Below, in pieces: positions 52,526 to 60,370 of a DNA stretch of 64,000 bases; the first letter of the stretch is position 1, and the number at the start of each line of letters is the position of its first letter. Both the position numbers and the translations under genes were made by a program. The stretch lies in NCBI RefSeq assembly GCF_014200455.1, contig NZ_JACHBW010000016.1, positions 124,001 through 188,000 on the forward strand. The letters run 5' to 3'. The notes under the pieces are model-generated. The model searched no databases. It was not told the DNA's origin and saw only the letters and a program-made list of their open reading frames with translations. The DNA is from Paraburkholderia bannensis (lineage in GTDB: Bacteria; Pseudomonadota; Gammaproteobacteria; Burkholderiales; Burkholderiaceae).

Positions 52526-53304
52526 CTCGCGCGTTCGAGGGGCGCACCGTGCTGGTGACGGGCGGTGCTCAGGGAATCGGGCGCGGCATCGTGGAGGCGT
52601 TCGCGCGCGAGGGCGCGGCGGTGGCGGTTGCCGATCTGCAGGCCGAAGTTGCGCGTGAATGGCTGGAGAGGACCGATGGCGATTCGATGCGCACGCATCG
52701 TGCCTATGATGTCGATCTGGCGGAGCGTGAGCAGATCGATGCGCTGATTTCGCGGGTCGAGGCGGATTTTGGGCGGCTTGATGTGGTCGTGCATAACGCC
52801 GCGTATTTTCCGTTGACGCCTTTTGGCGAGATTACGCCGGATGTGCTGGGGCGCACGCTGGCGGTGAATCTTGGTGCGCTGTTCTGGCTGGCGCAGGCTG
52901 CTACGCCGGCGTTTGTGAGGCAGGGTGGCGGGCGTTTGCTGGTGACTTCGTCGGTGACCGGGCCGCGGGTTGCTTATCCTGGTCTTGCTCACTATGCCGC
53001 TTCGAAGGCGGGAGTGAATGGGTTTATTCGTGCGGCTGCGCTTGAGCTTGCGCCGTATCGTATTACCGTTAATGGCGTGGAGCCTGGGATGATTCGTACG
53101 CCCGCTATGGAGAATCTTGGTGATGCGGCTTTGAGCGAGCGGATTGCGGGGGCGGTGCCGCTTGGGCGGCTTGGTGAACCCGAGGATATCGCGGCTGCGA
53201 TGGTTTATCTGGCTTCGCCGGCGGCCGCTTATGTGACTGGGCAGACTATTGTGGTTGATGGCGGGGCTACGTTGCCGGAGGCTTCGGTGGCGGTTTTGGG
53301 TTGA
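52522..53304 (+). CDS. Short-chain dehydrogenase/reductase (SDR)
   Basis: 260 residues. The classical SDR motifs are present: TGGAQGIG at about 13-20 for NAD(P), NNA-equivalent HNAAYF, catalytic Ser in VTSSVTGP, and YAASK with Tyr158 and Lys162. Partner of MoaF by 4 nt overlap. The coding sequence drifts: up to about 52,740 it uses the GC-ending codons of its neighbours, then shifts to many T- and G-ending codons toward its 3' end. It is followed 17 bp later by the inverted-repeat element. Likely oxidises or reduces a hydroxyl/carbonyl intermediate of the same pathway. Confidence 0.93.
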   Translation: MTRAFEGRTVLVTGGAQGIGRGIVEAFAREGAAVAVADLQAEVAREWLERTDGDSMRTHRAYDVDLAEREQIDALISRVEADFGRLDVVVHNAAYFPLTPFGEITPDVLGRTLAVNLGALFWLAQAATPAFVRQGGGRLLVTSSVTGPRVAYPGLAHYAASKAGVNGFIRAAALELAPYRITVNGVEPGMIRTPAMENLGDAALSERIAGAVPLGRLGEPEDIAAAMVYLASPAAAYVTGQTIVVDGGATLPEASVAVLG

Positions 53305-53320
53305 TTTTTTTGTTCGTTTG

Positions 53321-53844
53321 TTTGTCGCGTTTCCTTGTGTTCGTGTCGGTCTATTAGCGTTGCCCCTGTGCGGGGCGGCACCTACTTTTCTTTGCCGCGG
53401 CAAAGAAAAGTAGGCAAAAGAAAGCCGCTACCACCGCCAGTGCTTCGCGGTACACCTACAGCCTATAAAACAGAGTGGCGCCCGGACAGCGCCCGCATCA
53501 CGCGCCCAATATCGGAGTGGTGACGCCCGCACATCCGGGGGCGCTGCGCGCCCCGTGGGGCATAACGCAAACCGCAGGTTTGCGCTTTCCCTGGCATACC
53601 GAACCGTTGTGAGCGCAGCGAACAACGGGATGAATGACTGCTTTGTCACTCCGATATTGGGCGCGTGGTGGGAGCAATGCCCAGTCACCACTCCGTCGAT
53701 GGGCGAGAGGTGGACGGCGTCAATTTAGCGGTTTGAGCGGCTTTCTTTTGCCTACTTTTCTTTGCCGCGGCAAAGAAAAGTAGGTGCCGCCCCGCACAGG
53801 GGCAACGCTAATAGACCGACACGACAACAAGGAAACGCGACAAA
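53321..53844. repeat. 524 bp inverted-repeat element with terminal palindromes
   Basis: Terminal arms of 109 bp at 53321-53429 and 53736-53844 are inverted copies that differ at two positions. Each arm contains a perfect 34 bp palindrome centred on CCGCGG (53381-53414 and 53751-53784) and a GCCCC/GGGGC hairpin. Within the interior, CGCGCCCAATATCGGAGTG (53501-53519) is repeated inverted at 53647-53665. No transposase gene is present; small frames inside are not credible. It lies between two convergent SDR genes. It resembles a non-autonomous MITE-like or REP-type repeat; sequences with this palindrome are, as far as I recall, frequent in Burkholderiales genomes. Confidence 0.9.
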
Positions 53845-53876
53845 AAAGAACAAGGAAACGCGACAACCAAAAACCA

Positions 53877-54674
53877 CTAAACCCGCTCAAACGCCAAAGT
53901 AGGCACATCAACAACCGAAGCCCCCCCATCCGCCACAATCACCGCCCCAGTAACAATACTCGCAGCATCGGAAGCCAGAAACCCACAAACCCGTGCAATC
54001 TCCTCAGCACCAGCCGCACGCCGCATAGGCACCTCAGCACAAACCCGCGCATAAGCCTGCTCAAGCGTCTCCCCATACCGCTCGATAAGCGGCAGCATTT
54101 CCTCATCGGCCATCGGCGTCCTGACCCACCCCGGACACACCGCATTGACCCGCACCCCTTGCGGACCATAATCACGCGCAAGCGAGCGCATCAGCCCGAT
54201 CAGCGCGTGCTTGGCGGTGGTGTAACCGCACACCCCAGGCCCTGCCGCCAGCGAAGCAATCGACGCCACCATCACAATAGAACCCCTGCGCGCGATCAGC
54301 TGCGGCAGACAGGCTCGCGCACTCACGAACGCCGTATCCAGGTTGGCGCGCATCGCACCGGCCCAATCGTCGTCGCCGGTTTCCAGAGCGCTGCCCGCCC
54401 CCAGCCCTCCCGCACAAGCAATCAGGCTCGCGACTCCACCTTCAACCGCCAGCGCAGCATTAAACCGCTCCCAATCCGCAGCGCTCGCAGCGTCGCCTTC
54501 CAGCACGATGCCGCCCGTCTGCGCCGCGACGCGCTCAAGCGGCGCACGACGGCGTCCGATCAGCGCGACGCGCGCGCCCTGAGCGGCAAAAAGCCTGGCG
54601 CAAGCTTCGCCGATTCCGGTGCCTGCACCGGTAATCACCACGCAGCCCTGTTCGGGCGAATAGAGGGATGTCAT
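53877..54674 (-). CDS. Short-chain dehydrogenase/reductase (SDR)
   Basis: 265 residues. GTGIGEAC-type NAD(P) loop near residue 16-22 (TGAGTGIGEACARLF), CAGGLG in the NNAG position, and a YTTAKHALIGLMRS active-site segment (YxxxK) support a classical SDR. CAGGAGC lies about 8 nt before the ATG at 54674. It converges on the MoaF-SDR operon, with the inverted-repeat element between. Toward its 3' end the codons also turn T- and G-rich, like the facing SDR. The substrate is unknown. Confidence 0.92.
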   Translation of the reverse strand: MTSLYSPEQGCVVITGAGTGIGEACARLFAAQGARVALIGRRRAPLERVAAQTGGIVLEGDAASAADWERFNAALAVEGGVASLIACAGGLGAGSALETGDDDWAGAMRANLDTAFVSARACLPQLIARRGSIVMVASIASLAAGPGVCGYTTAKHALIGLMRSLARDYGPQGVRVNAVCPGWVRTPMADEEMLPLIERYGETLEQAYARVCAEVPMRRAAGAEEIARVCGFLASDAASIVTGAVIVADGGASVVDVPTLAFERV

Positions 54675-54911
54675 GCCGATAGCTCCTGAAGTGTTAGTAC
54701 CGCATTGGTGTGCGCGCAGTCTAGGCCGCGCGCGCCGGCGGGCCTATCGGGCAAAAGGATGACAAGGCGCATGCGTCCGCACAAAGCCAGGCGCGTACCC
54801 GTTTGCCAATTTGCGCTCACACCTTGGCGCCCGGCGTGCCTAGCATCGTCGATACCGACCGTCCGGCAAGGACCCCAGGACCGCAAGACCACCCGAGCAC
54901 GGAGACCGCTC

Positions 54912-55607
54912 ATGCCCACGCAGGACCGCCGCGCCGCCGCGCTGGAAACGGCCGTCGCCACGCTCGCGAAGCTGGCGCGCCCGGGCGCGACCGTGTTCTA
55001 CCGGATCGGCGCCGACCAGCAGCCTTCGAGTTTCGAGCTCTTTGGTCTCGCGGAAACCATGCATCGCACCTGGCTGCAGCGTTACCTGGTGCTGGACCCC
55101 ATGCATCCGTCGCGCTATCTGCGTCAGCACGGCAATGTGCTCACGCTCGCGCTTGCATTGCCCGAGGCGCTGCGCGGCGATTCCGTTTACTGGCGTCGCT
55201 TCCTGCAACCGCATCGCGTGGTGGATGTGATGGAGGTGCTGCTGTGCGACGAGGGCCGCGTGATCGGCGCGTTTTCGCTGCTGCGCTTCGCTCCGGATGC
55301 GCCGTTCACGCAGCACGAAATCGATCACGCGGGCGCTGTGCAGCCTCTGCTGGAACTCGCGCTCGCACCCGTGCTGCGCAGCGAAAGCGCGATCCATGCC
55401 GCCGCAACCGGCGATGACGCCGAGGCGCCGCGCCTCACGCATCGCGAGGAACAGATCGCGCGCCTGGTACGCGACGGGCTTTCGAACAAGGCGATTGCAC
55501 GCGATCTGGCGCTTTCGCAGCCCACCGTGAAGACACATTTGCTGCGCATGTTCCGCAAGCTGGGCGTGTCGAGCCGCACGGAACTGATCGGCGCGCTGTT
55601 TCTTTGA
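54912..55607 (+). CDS. LuxR-type (HTH) transcriptional regulator with GAF-like N-terminus
   Basis: 231 residues from ATG 54912, GGAGA 7 nt upstream. The N-terminal part (about 15-155: FYRIGADQQPSSFELFG, LDPMHPSRYL, FAPDAPFTQHEIDHAGAVQPLLELAL) has a GAF-like pattern, and the C-terminus is a complete LuxR helix-turn-helix (LTHREEQIARLVRDGLSNKAIARDLALSQPTVKTHLLRMFRKLGVSSRTEL). It is divergent from the second SDR and is followed by a 146-residue unknown protein and the aldehyde dehydrogenase/aminotransferase genes, so it probably regulates the amine pathway. Confidence 0.92.
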   Translation: MPTQDRRAAALETAVATLAKLARPGATVFYRIGADQQPSSFELFGLAETMHRTWLQRYLVLDPMHPSRYLRQHGNVLTLALALPEALRGDSVYWRRFLQPHRVVDVMEVLLCDEGRVIGAFSLLRFAPDAPFTQHEIDHAGAVQPLLELALAPVLRSESAIHAAATGDDAEAPRLTHREEQIARLVRDGLSNKAIARDLALSQPTVKTHLLRMFRKLGVSSRTELIGALFL

Positions 55608-55633
55608 TCTGCTATCCCAACGAGGCTTGCACG

Positions 55634-56074
55634 ATGAATATCCGCGCGCCCTTGCTCAATGACGCCGACGACGCAGCGCCCGCTACGTATGACGAATCCG
55701 CACTCCTGCTCTACGCGGTAGCCGCCGTAGCCGTCGAACCCGCGGGCGAGTCTGGCTGGTTCCGCCGCTGCGCGCACGCGGGCGCGGTGGTGATTTCACG
55801 GGCGGAGGATGTGCCCGACGTGCTGCTGCGCCTGCCCGACAGCTGGAATATCGCCGATGCCGCGCGCTGCCGTGGTCTGCACGACGATCCCGATATCGTC
55901 GCCGTCGATCCACGCTTCAGGCATGGCGTCGACGATACGGCCTTTGCCATCGTCGCGCATGACGACGGCCGGCGTCATGTTCTCCTGATGCAGGTGAACG
56001 CCGCCGAAGCCGTGCTGATGCCCGAGCGGGCGTTTCGCGAACGCGATGCTTTCGAGCGCTGCGTGTGGCCGTAG
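55634..56074 (+). CDS. Hypothetical protein, 146 residues
   Basis: ATG 55634 has GAGG about 9 nt upstream. The sequence is soluble, Ala/Asp/Val-rich, without signal or membrane segment: AAVAVEPAGESGWFRRCAHAGAVVISRAEDVPDVLLRLPDS, DDPDIVAVDPRFRHGVDDTAF. I recognise no family. It lies 26 bp after the LuxR gene and 178 bp before the aldehyde dehydrogenase, all on one strand, so it is probably tied to that operon. Codon use looks coding throughout. Confidence 0.65.
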   Translation: MNIRAPLLNDADDAAPATYDESALLLYAVAAVAVEPAGESGWFRRCAHAGAVVISRAEDVPDVLLRLPDSWNIADAARCRGLHDDPDIVAVDPRFRHGVDDTAFAIVAHDDGRRHVLLMQVNAAEAVLMPERAFRERDAFERCVWP

Positions 56075-56252
56075 CGGCGGGCGCGGTGCTCAGGTCGGCG
56101 ATGAACGTTTACCCGCATCGCACGGCGATCTGCCAATTTGCGCTAACGCCCGCTCACTCGCGCACCTAAAGTCGGCGTCAGAAGCCGTGCCCGCCCGCGC
56201 GGGCCAGGCGCTTACCGGGTACCCACTGTGTGACAAGCGAGAGATTGACGAT

Positions 56253-57752
56253 ATGAGTAGCGATGCGAAGGTCCGGGTCAACGACAGCGTGCGTGCGTTC
56301 GTCGCGCGCGAACATGGCCTCTTCATCAACGGCGGCCCGCAGCCCGCGCAGAGCGCGAAGCGTGTCGAGGTGTTCGATCCGTCCACGGGAGAGGTGATCG
56401 CCACCGTCCCCGATGCCGATGCCGCCGATGTCGGCCGTGCCGTCTCCAACGCGCGCGAGGCGTTCGATGCGCGTGTCTGGAGCGGTCTGCGTCCCGCCGA
56501 TCGCGAGCGCATCCTGCTGCATCTGGCCGACCTGATCGAAGCCAACGCCGAGGACCTCGCGCAGCTCGAAACGCTGGAGCAGGGCAAGTCGATCAACATC
56601 TCGCGCGCGATCGAAGTGGGCGCGACCGTTGAATACGTGCGTTACATGGCCGGCTGGGCCACCAAGATCACCGGCGAAACGCTCGACGTGTCGATTCCGT
56701 TCCCGCCCGGCGCGCGCTACACGGCGTTCACGCGCAAGGAGCCGGTCGGCGTGGTTGCGGGCATCGTGCCGTGGAATTTCCCGCTCATGATCGCGGTGTG
56801 GAAGCTGATTCCGGCGCTCGCGGCAGGCTGCACCATCGTCATCAAGCCTTCGCCCGAAACGCCGCTCACGGCGCTGCGCCTCGCGGAAATCGCCGTGGAG
56901 GCGGGCATCCCGCCGGGCGTCTTCAACGTCGTTACCGGCGCTCGCGAATGCGGCGCGGCGCTGGCCTCGCATCCCCAGATCGCGAAAATCTCGTTCACCG
57001 GCTCGACGCCTACGGGCAAGCTGATCGGCACGGCGGCCGTGCAGAACATGACGCGTTTCTCGCTCGAACTGGGCGGCAAGAATCCTGCGGTGATGCTGGC
57101 CGATGTCGATGTCGATCAGGCCGTGCAGGGCGCGCTGGCAGGCGGCTTCCTGAATCAGGGGCAGGTGTGCGCGGCGGCTTCGCGCATCTATATCCATCGC
57201 AGCAAGTATCGGCAGATCGCCGACGCTCTCGCCGATGTCGCGCGGTCGATGACGCTCGGTGCCGGCCTCGATCCCAACGCGCAGATCAATCCGCTCGTTT
57301 CCGCGCAGCATCGCGAGCGCGTGGAGCAGCATATCGCGCGCGCTCATGCCGATGGTTTGCGCTTCCTCGCCGGCGGCACGCGCGTCGATCATCCGGGCTA
57401 CTACGTCAATCCGGCCGTGATCGCCGATGTGCCGCACGACGCCGCGCTGGTGCGCGATGAAGTGTTCGGCCCGGTGCTCGCGCTGATTCCCTTCGACGAT
57501 CCCGCCGAGGCGCTGCGTCAGGCCAACGATTCGCCTTATGGTCTGGCCGCCAGTCTCTGGAGCAACGATCTGCGCACGGTCATGAATCTCGTGCCGCGTA
57601 TCGAGGCGGGCACGGTCTGGGTGAATTGCCATGTGCCGCTCGATCCGTCGATGCCGTTCGGCGGCTACAAGCAATCGGGCATGGGCCGCGAGTTCGGCAA
57701 GTATGCGGTGGAAGGCTTCACCGAAACCAAATCCATCTGCATCGCGCACTGA
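56253..57752 (+). CDS. NAD-dependent aldehyde dehydrogenase
   Basis: 499 residues from ATG 56253, standard ALDH length. Motifs: PWNFPLMIAVWKLIPALAAG, FTGSTPTGKLIG, LELGGKNPAV with the catalytic Glu, and NQGQVCAAASRIY with the catalytic Cys. PFGGYKQSGMGREFG is near the end. The nearest functional types are aminoaldehyde, phenylacetaldehyde and PuuC-like gamma-glutamylaminobutyraldehyde dehydrogenases. It is followed by a class III aminotransferase, so it most likely oxidises the aldehyde that the aminotransferase makes from an amine. The specific aldehyde is unknown. Confidence 0.94.
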   Translation: MSSDAKVRVNDSVRAFVAREHGLFINGGPQPAQSAKRVEVFDPSTGEVIATVPDADAADVGRAVSNAREAFDARVWSGLRPADRERILLHLADLIEANAEDLAQLETLEQGKSINISRAIEVGATVEYVRYMAGWATKITGETLDVSIPFPPGARYTAFTRKEPVGVVAGIVPWNFPLMIAVWKLIPALAAGCTIVIKPSPETPLTALRLAEIAVEAGIPPGVFNVVTGARECGAALASHPQIAKISFTGSTPTGKLIGTAAVQNMTRFSLELGGKNPAVMLADVDVDQAVQGALAGGFLNQGQVCAAASRIYIHRSKYRQIADALADVARSMTLGAGLDPNAQINPLVSAQHRERVEQHIARAHADGLRFLAGGTRVDHPGYYVNPAVIADVPHDAALVRDEVFGPVLALIPFDDPAEALRQANDSPYGLAASLWSNDLRTVMNLVPRIEAGTVWVNCHVPLDPSMPFGGYKQSGMGREFGKYAVEGFTETKSICIAH

Positions 57753-57775
57753 AAAGCGCATCCGAAGGAGACACC

Positions 57776-59104
57776 ATGAGCAATCAATCCGCCTTCTGGC
57801 ATCCGATGATCCACCCCGCCGAGATGCAGCGGCGCACGCCAATCCGTATCGTGCGCGGCGACGGCTGCTGCGTGTTCGACGAGCACGGCAAACAGCTGGT
57901 CGACGGCGTGGCGGGGCTCTGGAACGTCAACATTGGCCATAACCGCCGCGAGGTGAAAGAGGCCATCACCACACAACTCGACGAGCTCGAATACTTCCAG
58001 TTGTTCGACGGCATTTCGCATCCGCGCGCCGAGGAGCTGTCGCGCCTGTTGATCGAGATGCTCGAACCCGAAGGCATGACGCGCGTGACCTATAGCTCGG
58101 GCGGCTCGGACGCCGTGGAGTCGGCGCTCAAGCTCGCGCGCCAGTACTGGAAGCTCGAAGGCCAGGCCGATCGCACCAAGTTCATCTCGCTCAAGCAGGG
58201 TTATCACGGCACGCATTTCGGCGGTGCGTCGGTCAATGGCAACACGGTGTTTCGCCGCAATTACGAGCCGAATCTGCCAGGTTGCTTCCATGTGGAAACG
58301 CCGTGGCTTTACCGCAATCCGTTCACGCAGGACCCGCAGGAGCTGGGCCGTATCTGCGCCGAAATGCTTGAGCGCGAGATCCTGTTTCAGAGCCCCGACA
58401 CGGTCGCCGCCTTTATTGCCGAGCCGGTGCAAGGCGCGGGCGGCGTGATCGTGCCGCCGGAAAACTACTGGCCGCTGATCCGCGAAGTCTGCGATAAGTA
58501 CGGAGTCCTGCTGATTGCCGACGAGATCGTGACCGGATTCGGCCGCACGGGCAGCATGTTCGGCAGCCGTGGCTGGGGCGTGAAGCCGGACATCATGTGC
58601 TTCGCGAAGGGGATTTCGTCGGGCTATATCCCGCTGGGCGCAACGGCCTTCAACGCGCGCATCGAACAGGCTTTCATGAAGAACGCCGATTTCACCGGTG
58701 CGCTGATGCACGGCTACACCTACGCGGGGCATCCGGTGGCGTGCGCGGCGGCGCTGGCGAATCTCAAGATCGTCGCCGAAGAAAACCTGCCGGCCAATGC
58801 GGCGACCCAGGGCAAACATCTGCTCGAAGCCTTGCGGCCCTTTGCGAAGCGTTATGCCGCGGTTGGCGACGTGCGCGGCAAGGGGCTGATGGTGGCGCTC
58901 GATCTGGTCAAGGACAAGGCTACGCGCGAGCCGATCGAGCCGAGCGACGGCTACGCCAGTCGCGTAGCGGAAATCGCGCGCGAAAACGGCGTGCTGGTGC
59001 GTCCGGTGGGTACGAAGATCATTCTTTCGCCGCCGCTCGTGATCGAGACCGCGCAGATCGACGCCATTGCGCGGGCGCTGGCGGCGGGCTTCGAGGAGGC
59101 CTGA
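57776..59104 (+). CDS. Class III (omega-amino) aminotransferase
   Basis: 442 residues from ATG 57776, with GAAGGAGA just upstream. It is a PLP-dependent fold type I enzyme: SSGGSDAVESALKLARQYW, QGYHGTHFGGASVNGN, ADEIVTGFGRTGSMFGSRGW and the PLP-binding lysine in CFAKGISSGYIPLGA. Omega-aminotransferases of this kind move the amino group of primary amines or beta/omega-amino acids to pyruvate. Starting 23 bp after the aldehyde dehydrogenase, it forms a matched pair: amine to aldehyde, then aldehyde to acid. Confidence 0.94.
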   Translation: MSNQSAFWHPMIHPAEMQRRTPIRIVRGDGCCVFDEHGKQLVDGVAGLWNVNIGHNRREVKEAITTQLDELEYFQLFDGISHPRAEELSRLLIEMLEPEGMTRVTYSSGGSDAVESALKLARQYWKLEGQADRTKFISLKQGYHGTHFGGASVNGNTVFRRNYEPNLPGCFHVETPWLYRNPFTQDPQELGRICAEMLEREILFQSPDTVAAFIAEPVQGAGGVIVPPENYWPLIREVCDKYGVLLIADEIVTGFGRTGSMFGSRGWGVKPDIMCFAKGISSGYIPLGATAFNARIEQAFMKNADFTGALMHGYTYAGHPVACAAALANLKIVAEENLPANAATQGKHLLEALRPFAKRYAAVGDVRGKGLMVALDLVKDKATREPIEPSDGYASRVAEIARENGVLVRPVGTKIILSPPLVIETAQIDAIARALAAGFEEA

Positions 59105-59210
59105 ATTCAGGCATTTTTTTCTGGCAAGCGCTGACCCGTTTTCATCCATTAATATTCGGCTATTAAACTTCGTCGATTAAAATGCTGTTGATTCATGCAG
59201 GAGACAGCAG

Positions 59211-60152
59211 ATGGATTTCAGGGTCAGCGCGCTTGCCGATGTGCATGATCATTCGCTCGCCATGAATGGCTGGGAGCAGGTCTATCGTCAGATGACGCCG
59301 GGCCGCTACGAAAGCCGCGTCGTGCAGGCCTCGTCGGGGGAATTTCATTTTTTCCGTGAGCAAACCAACCGCCGGGTGGTGCAGGCAGGCGTCTCGCCTG
59401 CGGGCTTTGCCTCGCTCGCGGTGCCGCTTTACGCGCCGGTCGTGGGCACCTTCCAGGGCCAGAAGGTCGACGGCTATGCACTCATGCAGCTCGGCCCCGG
59501 CGAGGAATTCCGTTTCTACACGCCCGAGGCCATGCACTATGTGGGCGTGAGCCTGCCCGCGGAGACCATGTTCGAACTCGTCGCCGTGACCATCGGCGAA
59601 GAGGCCGCGCGCCAGTTGCGCCGCAACGTGGTGCCGTTTCCGGCCGAAGCTGCCCAGGCGCTGCGCCAGCGCCTTGCCCCTTTTCTCGATGCGAGCGAGC
59701 GCGATGGCGCTGCGTTTGCGCATCCGGCTTCCATCAAGCGCTTCCAGGACGAGGTGCTGAGCGTGCTGCTCGGCCTGCTCGAAAGCGCGACGGGGCTGCC
59801 TTCGCGCGACCTCACGCACGCCACCTATAGCGACATCGTCAAACGCTGCGAGCGCATCACCGAGGACAACACCCAGGAATCCCTCACGGTGCTCGATTTG
59901 TGCCGCATGCTGCGCTGCAGCCGCCGCACGCTGCAAACGAGCTTCCAGCGCGTGGCGAACGTCACGCCGGTGGAGTATCTGCGCTCGATCCGCCTGAACG
60001 CCGTGCATCGCCTGCTGCGCTCCACCAGCGCGGACGAACTGCGGATCGGCGACGCCGCCGCGCGCTGGGGCTTCACGCACCTTAGTTATTTCGCGCGCGA
60101 GTATCGCGATCTGTTTGGCGAACTGCCTTCGCAAACGGTGCGCAAGGGCTGA
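59211..60152 (+). CDS. AraC-family transcriptional regulator, EutR-like
   Basis: 313 residues. GCAGGAGACAGCAG precedes the ATG. The N-terminal region (about 1-200) is an effector domain and the C-terminus an AraC pair of helix-turn-helix motifs (TVLDLCRMLRCSRRTLQTSFQRVANVTPVEYLRSIRLNAVHRLL, then GDAAARWGFTHLSYFAREYRDLFGELPSQT). It resembles EutR-type regulators that respond to amines such as ethanolamine. Lying between the aminotransferase and an amino-acid/amine permease, it likely activates the amine genes. Confidence 0.93.
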   Translation: MDFRVSALADVHDHSLAMNGWEQVYRQMTPGRYESRVVQASSGEFHFFREQTNRRVVQAGVSPAGFASLAVPLYAPVVGTFQGQKVDGYALMQLGPGEEFRFYTPEAMHYVGVSLPAETMFELVAVTIGEEAARQLRRNVVPFPAEAAQALRQRLAPFLDASERDGAAFAHPASIKRFQDEVLSVLLGLLESATGLPSRDLTHATYSDIVKRCERITEDNTQESLTVLDLCRMLRCSRRTLQTSFQRVANVTPVEYLRSIRLNAVHRLLRSTSADELRIGDAAARWGFTHLSYFAREYRDLFGELPSQTVRKG

Positions 60153-60370
60153 GGGCCGCGCCCGTCGTTTTACCCGCTATTTTTCGGTCTCCTTACACCG
60201 TCGCGCCTTTCGCGCACGATTCTTCTCCCGACTAACCCTGGTTCCGGCTCCGCGCCGCGCGGCTTGCCGATTTGTGCTGCCGGTCGGCAATTTTGGCTCC
60301 CTACAGTGTTCCCAACACCCGGCCCGCCTGGCGCGCCGCGGCACGATAACACCTCATCGGAGCGAGATAC

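Noticed and set aside
53428..53691. Small frame (87 codons) inside the inverted-repeat element
   Set aside because: It lies in repeat sequence, has no ribosome site and no protein-like pattern; such frames are commonly called by chance in this kind of element.
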